From Mediterraneibacter catenae (lineage in GTDB: Bacteria > Bacillota > Clostridia > Lachnospirales > Lachnospiraceae): 64,000 bases of DNA. This document shows positions 41,382-50,199 of the stretch, piece by piece. Each line of letters opens with the position of its first letter. The first letter of the stretch is position 1. A model generated the notes under the pieces. That model searched no databases. It was not told the DNA's origin and worked only from the letters and a program-made list of their open reading frames with translations. The position numbers were made by a program, and so were the translations under genes. The stretch lies in the NCBI RefSeq assembly GCF_008691045.1, contig NZ_VMSO01000003.1, positions 1 through 64,000 on the forward strand, written 5' to 3'.

Positions 41382-41867
41382 ATGCTGGGAGAGAAGCTTG
41401 TAACACTCAGGAAGAAGTACGGTTACAGTCAGCAGGAAATCGCGGATATGCTGTCTGTTACGAGACAGACTATATCAAACTGGGAGTGTGGTCAGGGGGC
41501 GCCGTCTCTGGACAAAGCATCTGAACTTGCCAGGATCTATAAAGTGAGCCTGGATGATCTGGTGAAAAATGATGTGGAAATCACAGTGGGAGAAAAGAAA
41601 GAAAAAGATTTACATGTCCTGAAAAAACTTATCGGGAAAAGATGCTGCCTGGACTGCAGGGACTGGGATCTGATGCTGGTTGATGAAGCTGCAAGTGATC
41701 TTTCGGGCGCTTTGGAAGTGCGGATTCTCGATGTAAATGAGGAATGGATCAAGATCGAGTATGAGCGAAGGAAAGAGGGAACTATTTTCCAAAAAGAGAC
41801 AGTGGTAAAGTTGGTTGATCTCTCTCTGATCACCGGACTGAGGACGGAGGTGACGGCAGTATGGTGA
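41382..41867 (+). CDS. XRE-family helix-turn-helix regulator with an extra C-terminal domain
   Basis: This 161-residue protein has an HTH_3 domain at 1-62: LGEKLVTLRKKYGYSQQEIA and SVTRQTISNWECGQGAPSLD. A linker follows, then a C-terminal beta-rich domain (about 78-155) beginning LIGKRCCLDC and containing ILDVNEEWIKIEYE. The same pattern recurs in the next protein. It overlaps that gene by 7 bases, so both are made together. ATG at 41382 follows GAGAGGAGCGG. Function unknown; possibly a membrane-linked one-component regulator pair. Confidence 0.82.
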   Translation: MLGEKLVTLRKKYGYSQQEIADMLSVTRQTISNWECGQGAPSLDKASELARIYKVSLDDLVKNDVEITVGEKKEKDLHVLKKLIGKRCCLDCRDWDLMLVDEAASDLSGALEVRILDVNEEWIKIEYERRKEGTIFQKETVVKLVDLSLITGLRTEVTAVW

Positions 41868-42166
41868 TATTTCTACTGATTGTTATTATAGGAATGCTGA
41901 TCTATATCATCTGCGAATATAAGAAAGAGAAAAAAACAGACAAAAAACAGATGCCGTGGGGAAAACTTCTCCCGGAATACGTGGGGAAAAACTGCGAGAT
42001 CGTGGTGAAAGATCCACTGGTAAATATCGATATCATGTATAGCGTGAAAGGAATCCTGACAGATGTGGATGATGAGTGGCTGGAGATGGAATGTACGATC
42101 AAGAAGAAAAAAGTGTTGAAGATTTTCAGAATTGATAATATCAGCGGTGTAAAGGAAATCGTGTAG
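41861..42166 (+). CDS. small single-pass membrane protein sharing a domain with the XRE partner
   Basis: This 101-residue protein has an N-terminal membrane helix (VIFLLIVIIGMLIYIICEY, residues 2-20), a Lys-rich stretch, then a soluble domain YVGKNCEIVVKD and GILTDVDDEWLEMEC ending NISGVKEIV. This aligns by eye with the C-terminal domain of the preceding XRE protein: GKxC, DV(D/N)(D/E)EW(L/I), and I(S/T)G near the end. I do not recognise a named family. Confidence 0.75.
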   Translation: MVIFLLIVIIGMLIYIICEYKKEKKTDKKQMPWGKLLPEYVGKNCEIVVKDPLVNIDIMYSVKGILTDVDDEWLEMECTIKKKKVLKIFRIDNISGVKEIV

Positions 42167-42222
42167 CATTGCAGTGAGAGACAGATAGTACAGAATAGTA
42201 TTATTGTGCAGGAGATCATAAC

Positions 42223-42264
42223 AAAAGGAGGCATATTTTCAATGAGAAAGTATGTCTCCTTTTT
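42223..42264 (+). terminator. terminator after the XRE/membrane-protein pair
   Basis: AAAAGGAGGCATA (42223-42235) faces TATGTCTCCTTTTT (42251-42264) around a 15-base loop. The T run forms part of the stem. Confidence 0.65.
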
Positions 42265-42422
42265 AAAATACAATAGTCCGGCTGTTATCAGAATTTGTTT
42301 CATTATAACTTTGTCGTGTCAATTCTTCAAGGTTGCTTCTGGATTTTCGCAGGTGTATGATTGAAGTAAATGTTCTGATGTGTCGAACAGTTGATTTACA
42401 GTTAAGCGAAAGAGGTATCATT

Positions 42423-45400
42423 ATGTACATAGGAGATTTGCATATTCATTCCAGATATTCCCGGGCGACGAGCAAAGAGTGCACACCTGAGCACCTGGAT
42501 CTGTGGGCGAGGAAGAAAGGAATACATATTGTAGGAACCGGTGATTTCACTCATCCGGCATGGCGGGAAGAGCTGGAGGAGAAGCTGGAGCCGGCGGAGG
42601 ACGGGCTTTATGTACTGAAAGACGAATACCGGATCAAGGATGAGAGTGTTCCGGGAGAAGTTATTCCCCGCTTTGTCATAACAGGTGAGATCAGTTCTAT
42701 CTATAAAAAGAACGGAAAAGTTCGTAAAGTACACAGCCTGATCCTTCTGCCTGGTCTCGAGGATGCGCAGAGGATTTCGGCGAAGCTGGAACAGATCGGA
42801 AATATCCATTCTGATGGCCGGCCGATCCTCGGTCTGGACTGTCATGATCTTCTAGAGATCATTTTGGAGCTCTGTCCGCAGGCAGTCTATGTACCTGCGC
42901 ATATCTGGACGCCGCATTTTTCTCTGTTCGGGGCATTCTCTGGATTTGATACAGTGGAAGAGTGTTTTGAGGATTTGACACCGTACATTCATGCCATGGA
43001 GACGGGGCTCTCATCTGACCCGCCGATGAACTGGCGTGTCTCGGCACTGGACCGGTATCAGCTGATCTCTAATTCAGACGCCCACTCTCCGGCTAAACTT
43101 GGCAGAGAGGCTAATCTGTTTGATATTCCACTGTCCTATGAGGGGCTTTCCCGTGCTATTCAGACGGGAGAGGGATTAAGCGGCACGATCGAGTTCTTTC
43201 CGGAGGAAGGAAAATATCACATGGACGGGCACCGTAAATGCAATCTCTGTCTGACGCCTTCTGACACACTGAAATATAACGGTATCTGCCCGGTGTGCGG
43301 CAGGAAGATCACAATCGGAGTGTCCCATCGTGTAGAGGAGCTTTCAGACCGGGCAGAAGGATATATCAGGGAAAACGCAAAGCCGTTTGAGAGCCTGGTT
43401 CCGCTGCCGGAAGTCATCGGGGCTTCTGCAGGACATTCGGCGGCCAGTGTGAAGGTGCAGAGAGAATATCAGAAAATGCTCTTGGAGCTGGGATCGGAAT
43501 TTGAGATCCTGAGGAATCTGCCGCTGGAATATATCCGCAGGGTGTCCGGCACCCGCGTAGCGGAGGGAATTGAGCGCCTGCGCCGCGGGCAGGTAGAGCG
43601 GCTCCCGGGCTTTGACGGGGAGTATGGTGTGATCAAATTATTCAGCTCAGAAGAGCTGAATAATACAGAGGGCCAAATGAGTTTCTTCGAGCTTCTCAGA
43701 ACGCAGGAAAGCAAAAAAGAAAAGGCAGAGAAAGCAGGCAAAGAGACAAGGAAAGCGGAAAAGAAGCATGTGGAATCAGCGGCGGAGCAGAAAGAAGATC
43801 AGAAGAAACGACAGGAGAAACAGCAAGATCAACACCGGAATAAGGCAACTGCTCTGAACCCGGAGCAGGAGTATGCCGTTCGCTGTACTTCGCCTCATAT
43901 TGCGGTAAAAGCAGGCCCGGGAACCGGAAAGACGAAGACGCTTGTATCCCGTCTTCGTTATCTTCTGGAATACCGTAAAGTGCGGCCCGCAGAAATTACA
44001 GCGGTCACATTTACCAATCAGGCGGCTGCCGAGATGCGAACCAGAATTGAGCGGGAGACCGGAAAAAAACAGGCGGGCCGTACGATGCAGATCGGCACGT
44101 TCCACAGCATATGTCTGAACTTCCTGAAAGAGCAGGGAGAAGAATTCACCCTGATGGGCGAGGCACAGCAGCGGCTTATGGCAGAAGAGGTCATCTTGCA
44201 GGAGGGGCTGAATGTCAGACCAGCTAAATTCCTGGAGCAGGTATCACGCAGAAAATCCGGTATGGACAGAGCGCTTGCAGGCGATGCTTTCGGCGCGGAT
44301 ATTTCTGGAGACCCGGTATGGCAGCAGGCGTACCAGCTTTATGAAGAACGGAAGCAGGAACTGCATCTGCTGGACTTCGATGATCTTCTGGTGCGTGTGA
44401 CGGAGCGGATAGAGAACGGACAGGTAAATGACGGATGGGAGAAGAAGTTCCGGTATCTTCTTGTCGATGAATTCCAGGATATTAATCCTGTGCAGCTTAT
44501 GCTGGTGAAGCTGTGGAGTCAGGCGGGAAGAGAGCTGTTTGTGATCGGCGATCCGGATCAGTCAATCTACGGCTTCCGCGGAGCGGACAGCGCCTGTTTC
44601 GAGCGCCTCGGAAGAGAATACGAAGATCTTGAGGTCGTAAACCTGAAAGAAAATTATCGTTCCGCGCCTCAGATCCTGAAGGCAGCATCGGCAGTCATCA
44701 GAGAGGCAGAATCAGTGGAAAAGGAAGAAAGAGAAATGCTTCATCCAAACTGTCCTGACAGCGTGCCTGTCAGGATCGTCCGTGCCGGAAGCCCCATGGG
44801 CGAGGCAATATTTATCGCAAAGGAGATCAACCGGATGGCGGGCGGTATGGGGATGATCGAGGCGCATCAGACTGCATGGGAACATCCGGATAAGAAAGCA
44901 CGCAGTTTTGATGAAATGGCGGTCCTCTGTCGTACACACCATCAGGCCGAACTGGTGGAAAAATGTCTTCGCACAGAGAGCATCCCGTACGTGATCGCCG
45001 GCAGGGAGGATTATCTGAATGAAGAATCTGTACAGAACAGTATCTGTTTCTTTCGCCTCATAGAGCAGACAGAGAAATCAGAGCCTCTGCCGGATTCGCC
45101 GCATGAAGAATCAGAAAACACACAGCAGCGCGAAGTTTCGGATATGACCGGCGATATTTCCGGGATGGAGATATGTGCCAGATATTTCTGGAAACTGGAG
45201 TGGAGCGATATGGCTGAGGAAGTGATCAGAAATACTCTGATCAGGTACCGCCCGCTCTATAAAAAGAAAAAACCTCAGAAATTCCTTGAACAGTGGATGG
45301 AGGAGATGGAGCTGACAGGTGATCCTGCGATGCAGAAACTTCTGCAGGCGTCAGTCTTCTACAAGACAATGACGGAATTTCTGTATGCACTTGAGCTGGG

Positions 45401-45749
45401 AGTGGAGAGTGACCTGAAACGATGCGGCAGTAAGAAATACGCTTCCGACGCGGTTACTGTCATGACTCTGCACGGCTCGAAAGGACTTGAATTCCCCGTG
45501 GCATTTATCTACGGAGTGGAGAAAGGTTCGATCCCGCTGGAGAATGAGAAACATCCGTCAGATAAAGAGGAAGAGCGCCGTTTGTTCTATGTAGGGATGA
45601 CAAGAGCGGAGGAAGAGCTGATCCTGACAACTTCCGGGGAGGAGTCTGAATTTACCGGTGTCATCCCCGAGGATGTATCTGTTCGCGAAAATGAAGAGAA
45701 AAAGAAGAAAGAACAGGAATGGCAGCAGATGAGCTTGTTCGACATGTGA
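42423..45749 (+). CDS. EndoQ-like PHP endonuclease fused to a UvrD/Rep-type helicase
   Basis: This 1108-residue protein has an N-terminal PHP/EndoQ domain (1-about 420): DLHIHSRYSRATSKECTPEH, GTGDFTHPAW, YVPAHIWTPHFSLFG, SNSDAHSP, and a four-Cys zinc site (C273, C276, C289, C292). A charged linker (about 425-475) follows, then a superfamily 1A helicase: Walker A GPGTGKT 498-504, VDEFQD at 681-686, GDPDQSIYGFRGAD, MTLHGSKGLEF and LFYVGMTRAEEE. EndoQ nicks DNA 5' of deaminated bases. The fusion suggests nick-and-unwind repair in one protein. QMSFF at 418-422 and QMSLFDM at the C-terminus resemble beta-clamp-binding motifs. The start at 42423 (AAAGAGGT upstream) is preferred over 42333. Confidence 0.88.
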   Translation: MYIGDLHIHSRYSRATSKECTPEHLDLWARKKGIHIVGTGDFTHPAWREELEEKLEPAEDGLYVLKDEYRIKDESVPGEVIPRFVITGEISSIYKKNGKVRKVHSLILLPGLEDAQRISAKLEQIGNIHSDGRPILGLDCHDLLEIILELCPQAVYVPAHIWTPHFSLFGAFSGFDTVEECFEDLTPYIHAMETGLSSDPPMNWRVSALDRYQLISNSDAHSPAKLGREANLFDIPLSYEGLSRAIQTGEGLSGTIEFFPEEGKYHMDGHRKCNLCLTPSDTLKYNGICPVCGRKITIGVSHRVEELSDRAEGYIRENAKPFESLVPLPEVIGASAGHSAASVKVQREYQKMLLELGSEFEILRNLPLEYIRRVSGTRVAEGIERLRRGQVERLPGFDGEYGVIKLFSSEELNNTEGQMSFFELLRTQESKKEKAEKAGKETRKAEKKHVESAAEQKEDQKKRQEKQQDQHRNKATALNPEQEYAVRCTSPHIAVKAGPGTGKTKTLVSRLRYLLEYRKVRPAEITAVTFTNQAAAEMRTRIERETGKKQAGRTMQIGTFHSICLNFLKEQGEEFTLMGEAQQRLMAEEVILQEGLNVRPAKFLEQVSRRKSGMDRALAGDAFGADISGDPVWQQAYQLYEERKQELHLLDFDDLLVRVTERIENGQVNDGWEKKFRYLLVDEFQDINPVQLMLVKLWSQAGRELFVIGDPDQSIYGFRGADSACFERLGREYEDLEVVNLKENYRSAPQILKAASAVIREAESVEKEEREMLHPNCPDSVPVRIVRAGSPMGEAIFIAKEINRMAGGMGMIEAHQTAWEHPDKKARSFDEMAVLCRTHHQAELVEKCLRTESIPYVIAGREDYLNEESVQNSICFFRLIEQTEKSEPLPDSPHEESENTQQREVSDMTGDISGMEICARYFWKLEWSDMAEEVIRNTLIRYRPLYKKKKPQKFLEQWMEEMELTGDPAMQKLLQASVFYKTMTEFLYALELGVESDLKRCGSKKYASDAVTVMTLHGSKGLEFPVAFIYGVEKGSIPLENEKHPSDKEEERRLFYVGMTRAEEELILTTSGEESEFTGVIPEDVSVRENEEKKKKEQEWQQMSLFDM

Positions 45750-45954
45750 TGAAGAGAATCTTCCGGAAGACTGTGATGATCGTTTGAAACATCTGCATCG
45801 AAAACTGGAAAAAAATAAGGATATCAAGGAGATAGCTGAGGAGCTGGAATTAGAAAATAATTACGTGGAAAAGGTTACTGCCCTGCTTCGGGAAGATCCG
45901 GACAGAACGGATGAACAGGCGGCAGAGCTGCTTCTGCGTGGAAAGGAAATCTAG
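45733..45954 (+). other. coding-like segment without a start codon
   Basis: A frame open for about 73 codons runs from inside the helicase gene end to a TAG at 45952-45954. It gives an amphipathic, charged sequence: LKHLHRKLEKNKDIKEIAEE, LELENNYVEKVTALL, and RTDEQAAELLLRGKEI. Composition and periodicity look like real helices, but there is no ATG and no ribosome site. It could be a detached tail of a larger gene. I do not recognise a family with confidence. Confidence 0.35.
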
Positions 45955-45958
45955 AGAG

Positions 45959-46795
45959 ATGGAAATAAATATTAAAATTGACTATAAGGCAGTCGAAGAG
46001 ATTGTGCGCCGCGCGGGCAGGATGATAAAGGAGGCGTATCTTTCGTCAGATTCTGTACAGCACAAGGAAGGGGATGCGAATTTTGTTACTTCTTATGATG
46101 TGGCGATCCAGAAGTTCCTGATAGATGAGCTGCATGGCATAGTTCCGGAGGCGGCATTTTTCGGCGAGGAGGAGACAGAAGGAAATACCCGGGAGAAAGA
46201 ACTCGATGGTCTGTGCTTCCTGATCGATCCGATCGACGGTACGACGAATTTTATGTTCCGGTATAATTACAGCTGTGTTTCCGTCGGGCTTGCATATGCA
46301 AGGAAAATGATCGCGGGATTTGTATATAATCCGTATGTGGACGAGATGTTTACAGCGGTCAGGGGAGAAGGGGCGTATCTGAACGGGAACAGGATCCATA
46401 TGCCGGACAGCACTCTTGAAGACGGAATCGCGTCTTTCGGATGCGCAAGGTATAATGATCCCAATACTGATCTTTTGTTCCGTGTGGTACAGGAGATGTT
46501 TAACCGCAGTCTTGCAGTGAGGTGCGGAGGTTCGGCGGCGCTTGACCTGTGCCGTGTGGCAGCCGGAGCAAGTGTTGTATATCTGGAGATGAAGCTGAAT
46601 CCTTATGATTATGCAGCGGCGTCCATTATTATAGAAGAAGCGGGAGGAGTGATCACGCAGATTGACGGGAGTAAGATCACGCTGGATCAGCCGTGTTCGA
46701 TATTGGGGGCAGCGCCGAAGGCGGCAGGTGAAGTGCGGGATATGATAGAGTGTATATACAGCAGCACTGACGATGAGGAAAAACTGCGCAGATAA
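45959..46795 (+). CDS. inositol monophosphatase family protein
   Basis: This 278-residue phosphatase has metal-binding motifs GEEE (in FFGEEETEGN), DPIDGTTNF (in FLIDPIDGTTNFMF) and a C-terminal LNPYDYAAASIIIEEAGG, which replaces the usual WDxAAG with YDYAA. Substrates in the family include inositol phosphate, PAP and fructose bisphosphate. AAAGGAAATC lies upstream of the ATG at 45959; an earlier in-frame ATG at 45911 would overlap the orphan segment before it. It faces the GH31 gene across a shared terminator. Confidence 0.85.
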   Translation: MEINIKIDYKAVEEIVRRAGRMIKEAYLSSDSVQHKEGDANFVTSYDVAIQKFLIDELHGIVPEAAFFGEEETEGNTREKELDGLCFLIDPIDGTTNFMFRYNYSCVSVGLAYARKMIAGFVYNPYVDEMFTAVRGEGAYLNGNRIHMPDSTLEDGIASFGCARYNDPNTDLLFRVVQEMFNRSLAVRCGGSAALDLCRVAAGASVVYLEMKLNPYDYAAASIIIEEAGGVITQIDGSKITLDQPCSILGAAPKAAGEVRDMIECIYSSTDDEEKLRR

Positions 46796-46814
46796 TAAGA
46801 AGAAACAACAGCGA

Positions 46815-46890
46815 TAAAATAACAGGGCGGCACGGATTATTTTCCTGATCTGAAAAGATCACGGAAATATCCCTGTCGCCCTGTTATTTT
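46815..46890. terminator. bidirectional terminator between the phosphatase and GH31 genes
   Basis: AAAATAACAGGGCG (from 46817) faces CGCCCTGTTATTTT (ending 46890), with further pairing inward around TGATCTGAAAAGATCA. A-rich and T-rich flanks suit both directions. It overlaps the last codon of the GH31 gene. Confidence 0.85.
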
Positions 46891-49282
46891 ATGCACTGAT
46901 GATCTCAGTCAGGACGCCGAGAAGATCTGCATCCAGATCCATGGTCTGGAGCTGGGAGAGCAGGATCGTTCTGTCGTCTGATCTTTGGATCATGCTATAG
47001 AGCGTATCTTTGAGGACGAATGAAATTTCTGCCTGATTCAGGAAGTCAAAACATTCTTTTACAATATCATTCTCCGCTGTTTCTGCGTGTTCTGCGAGGA
47101 GGCGGATCTGCGTGCAGACGGGAACGTCCTTCAGTGTGCAGGTGAGGACGCATGTCTTTTCATCATAAGTGATACTGCAGCCGGATGCTTCCGACAGACA
47201 GGAACCGCCGGCATATACGGAGGTATGATCCGTGCAGTCCTTTACACCGTGCAGCTGAACGATATATGTACGTTTCTCGGGAATTAGTTCTGTTTCTCCG
47301 CGAGCTCCTTCTATGATAAATTCGGCATTGTCATCCCAGTGGAATTTCATGTCTGTTGTAACACATTTGCCGGATTTATAGTCTTCTGAAATATTGTCGT
47401 CTTCATAGAGGGTAAAGCTGCCGTCAGCGCCTGCGTAAACATGGATGCGCAGTTCCTGCGGATTGCTTCCTGCATCCTTTATTTCATCGGTCATAGGTAT
47501 GACAGCTCCGGCTTTTGCGAGAACAGGAATGGAATTGATATCCCGGTACATGGCCAGGATACGTCCTCCTCTGTATTTCCTTCCGGTGAATATGTCGTAA
47601 CAGATTCCGTCCGGAAGCCATACTTTCACTTTTGCCATATTCAGTTTCGGAATACACGGCGAGGTGACTGGCGCCGCGACCAGTTCGCTTCCAAAGAGAT
47701 ACTCGTTGGGGAACTGATAAGCGTTTTCTTCTTCCGGCCAGTTGTAATACATCGGCAGCATCAGCGGTATATCCTCTTCGTATGCGCGGTGGTTCATTGT
47801 ATACAGATAAGGGAGAAGACGATGACGGAGTCTCAAGAACTCTTCCATCATTGAGCAGATCTCCGGTCTGTAGCGCCACGGTTCTTTTCCGTTGAATTCG
47901 CTGTTGCTGGAGTGCAGGCGCATGATTGGCGAGAATACACCGAACTGCAGCCATCTGCCGGCCATTTCATCATCTTTGAACCCCCTCATATGACCGCCGA
48001 TGTCATGACTCCACATTCCGTAGCCGATATTTGACGCAGTGGATGTAAAATATGGCTGGAACGCAAGCGAATCCCAGGTGATAATAGTATCGCCCGAAAA
48101 TCCTACGGGATAGCGGTGGCTCCCGGGGCCTGCATATCTGGAGAATGTCATAGGACGCTTCCCGTCTCTTGCGTTGTCCAGATAGTGATAGTGGTTCAGC
48201 ATCCACAGAGGATCGAGCCCTTCAATCTTGCTGACGCCTCCGGACTGCCAGTCGATCCACCAGAAGTCTACGCCTTTTTCTTCGGCAGGGTGGAAGATGT
48301 GGCGGAAGCACGCATCGAGAAAATCCGGATTTGAAATGTCAAATACAACGGGCTGCTCCGTGTCCGGATCGATCCCCATAGCCTGAGCCATCTCAGGGTA
48401 CATCTCTTCAAAAGCCCGGATGCCGTCGGCAGGATGGATGTTCAATGTGATATGCAGGTTCCGGTCGTGAAGCCATCTCATAAAACCTTCCGGATCGGGG
48501 AAGAATTCCCTGTTCCATGTATAGCCTGTCCAGCCGCTTCCGTATTTGGGGTCGATGTCTACCAGATGCCAGTCCATATCGATAACAGCTACAGAGAAAG
48601 GAAGGCTCTCATTTTCAAAGCGTTCCATCAGTTCCTTATAAGTTTTTTCTGTATATTTATAGTAACGGCTCCACCAGTTTCCGAGTGCGTAGCGCGGAAC
48701 CATGGGACTCTTTCCGCACAGGCGGGCAAAGTCTCTGAGCGCCTGCAGATAGTCATGCCCGTAAGCCCAGAAATAGATGTCGATGCATCCTTTGCGCCGG
48801 GGCTCAACCCATCCGTCTTCCCGGATAGCCAGAGAGCGGCTGTCGTCCATTACAGAGAAGCCGTCACGGCTCACGATTCCGTGATCCAGAGAAATAGCGC
48901 CGTCCGCTTCATCCAGGGTACGGGCGGTTCCCCCCAGATCTTTGAAATCTTCGCCGTAATGCCAGATGCTGTGATAAGCGCTGTAGTTGCCGATGGCCTG
49001 TATGGAGAGCCCGTTGGCGGAGAACGGCTTCCGGTCATAGATCAGATGCGCCTTTGGCGTGATGATCTCAAGAGAATCATCCCCATCGATCACGCGGAAG
49101 GTGCTTTTGGGGAAATTGCGGTTCCACACGGACTGGGTTGCCCTGTCTTCAAAAATCCCGTCCGGGTCATATTCAAGACGGAGAAGCCCTTCTGTAAGGA
49201 CAGATATCCGCCAGCAGTCTCCTTTAATGATATTTTCAAGTGCAGTCTCAGGATGAGTTTCTGCGATCAGTTCTGGTCTCAT
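46889..49282 (-). CDS. glycoside hydrolase family 31 protein
   Basis: This 797-residue alpha-glycosidase has an N-terminal beta-sandwich (1-about 210), a TIM barrel with GVDFWWIDWQSGG carrying the likely nucleophile Asp, then FSGDTIITWDSLAFQPYF and GMWSHDIGGHMRG downstream, and C-terminal beta domains. The nucleophile motif differs from classic alpha-glucosidase (WNDMNE) and alpha-xylosidase (DFGE) types, so specificity is not assignable. No signal peptide: it works on imported sugar. The start at 49282 follows AAAGGAGATT. It lies downstream of a sugar ABC importer, in the same LacI-controlled operon. Confidence 0.9.
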   Translation of the reverse strand: MRPELIAETHPETALENIIKGDCWRISVLTEGLLRLEYDPDGIFEDRATQSVWNRNFPKSTFRVIDGDDSLEIITPKAHLIYDRKPFSANGLSIQAIGNYSAYHSIWHYGEDFKDLGGTARTLDEADGAISLDHGIVSRDGFSVMDDSRSLAIREDGWVEPRRKGCIDIYFWAYGHDYLQALRDFARLCGKSPMVPRYALGNWWSRYYKYTEKTYKELMERFENESLPFSVAVIDMDWHLVDIDPKYGSGWTGYTWNREFFPDPEGFMRWLHDRNLHITLNIHPADGIRAFEEMYPEMAQAMGIDPDTEQPVVFDISNPDFLDACFRHIFHPAEEKGVDFWWIDWQSGGVSKIEGLDPLWMLNHYHYLDNARDGKRPMTFSRYAGPGSHRYPVGFSGDTIITWDSLAFQPYFTSTASNIGYGMWSHDIGGHMRGFKDDEMAGRWLQFGVFSPIMRLHSSNSEFNGKEPWRYRPEICSMMEEFLRLRHRLLPYLYTMNHRAYEEDIPLMLPMYYNWPEEENAYQFPNEYLFGSELVAAPVTSPCIPKLNMAKVKVWLPDGICYDIFTGRKYRGGRILAMYRDINSIPVLAKAGAVIPMTDEIKDAGSNPQELRIHVYAGADGSFTLYEDDNISEDYKSGKCVTTDMKFHWDDNAEFIIEGARGETELIPEKRTYIVQLHGVKDCTDHTSVYAGGSCLSEASGCSITYDEKTCVLTCTLKDVPVCTQIRLLAEHAETAENDIVKECFDFLNQAEISFVLKDTLYSMIQRSDDRTILLSQLQTMDLDADLLGVLTEIISA

Positions 49283-49305
49283 ATTCGAATCTCCTTTCAA
49301 CTGGT

Positions 49306-49339
49306 CTGCCGCGCGCTGACAGGAGCCAGTGCGCGGCAG
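49306..49339 (-). promoter_or_regulatory. intercistronic hairpin between the permease and GH31 genes
   Basis: CTGCCGCGCGCTG faces CAGTGCGCGGCAG around a short loop. Very stable, with no T tract on the minus strand. It may stabilise or attenuate the polycistronic message. Confidence 0.55.
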
Positions 49340-49365
49340 GCGGCAGAAAAACTGCCATATCTATA

Positions 49366-50187
49366 TTAACCCTTGACCGCTCCGGCGGCAACGCCTGCCA
49401 CGAAGCGTTTCTGGAATATCACGTATACGATGATGACCGGGAGGATCGAGATCGTAGTTGCTGCGAACAGTCCGCCGTAATCTGTGGAATACCTTCCGTT
49501 AAAGAGGGTAAGACCTACGGCAAGGAGCTGTTTCCCTTCGCTGTCGATCATCAAATATGGCCAGAGGTAATCTTCCCATACCCAGAGGAACTGGAAGATC
49601 GCGATAGCGGATATCCCGTTTTTACACAGGGGGAGCACCAGCTTGTGAAATGTCTGGAACTCATTGGAGCCGTCCATGCGGGCAGCTTCGATCAGTTCGT
49701 CGGGAATGCTCTCCATGTTCTGTTTCATCATGAAGATACCGAATCCGCTGACCATCACAGGCAGGATCAGGGATATGTAAGTATCCTGAAGACCGGCCTC
49801 CATGAACATTGTGTATCTCGGGATGATCGTAACTGACCATGGCACCATCATCGTCATCATGACGAAACCAAAGATGATGTTCTTGCCCTTAAACTGATAT
49901 TTGCCGAGTACGTAGCCGCACAGGCAGCTCGTATAGATCACGAGCACGGTGACTGCAACGGCGATGAAAATACTGTTCATAAAGTAACGCAGAAAATCAA
50001 AAGTCTGCTGAAGGTTCATATAGTTGTCGACGGTCGGCTCCTGCGGGAGCAGCGTCTGAACGATGGACTGGATCTCGCCGTTTGTCTTAAAGGAGGAGAG
50101 CACCATCCATACGAACGGGAAGACCGTGATGACTCCGACCAGGGCGAGCACGACGTATAAAGCTGTTTTCAATACCTTGTGTTTCAT
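49366..50187 (-). CDS. carbohydrate ABC transporter permease (MalG-like)
   Basis: This 273-residue membrane protein has six helices and the EAA loop EAARMDGSNEFQTFHKLVLP, where the ATPase docks. It ends in a hydrophilic stretch after a final helix, as in MalG/MsmG proteins. It lies 12 bases after the MalF-like gene and carries GGAGG before its start. No ATPase gene is in the operon, so a shared MsmK-type ATPase elsewhere is likely. Confidence 0.92.
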   Translation of the reverse strand: MKHKVLKTALYVVLALVGVITVFPFVWMVLSSFKTNGEIQSIVQTLLPQEPTVDNYMNLQQTFDFLRYFMNSIFIAVAVTVLVIYTSCLCGYVLGKYQFKGKNIIFGFVMMTMMVPWSVTIIPRYTMFMEAGLQDTYISLILPVMVSGFGIFMMKQNMESIPDELIEAARMDGSNEFQTFHKLVLPLCKNGISAIAIFQFLWVWEDYLWPYLMIDSEGKQLLAVGLTLFNGRYSTDYGGLFAATTISILPVIIVYVIFQKRFVAGVAAGAVKG

Positions 50188-50199
50188 ATCCTGACCTCC

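Noticed and set aside
48434-49369. Plus-strand open frame of 311 codons opposite the GH31 gene
   Set aside because: Complement of a conserved glycosidase gene; no start signal or recognisable domain.
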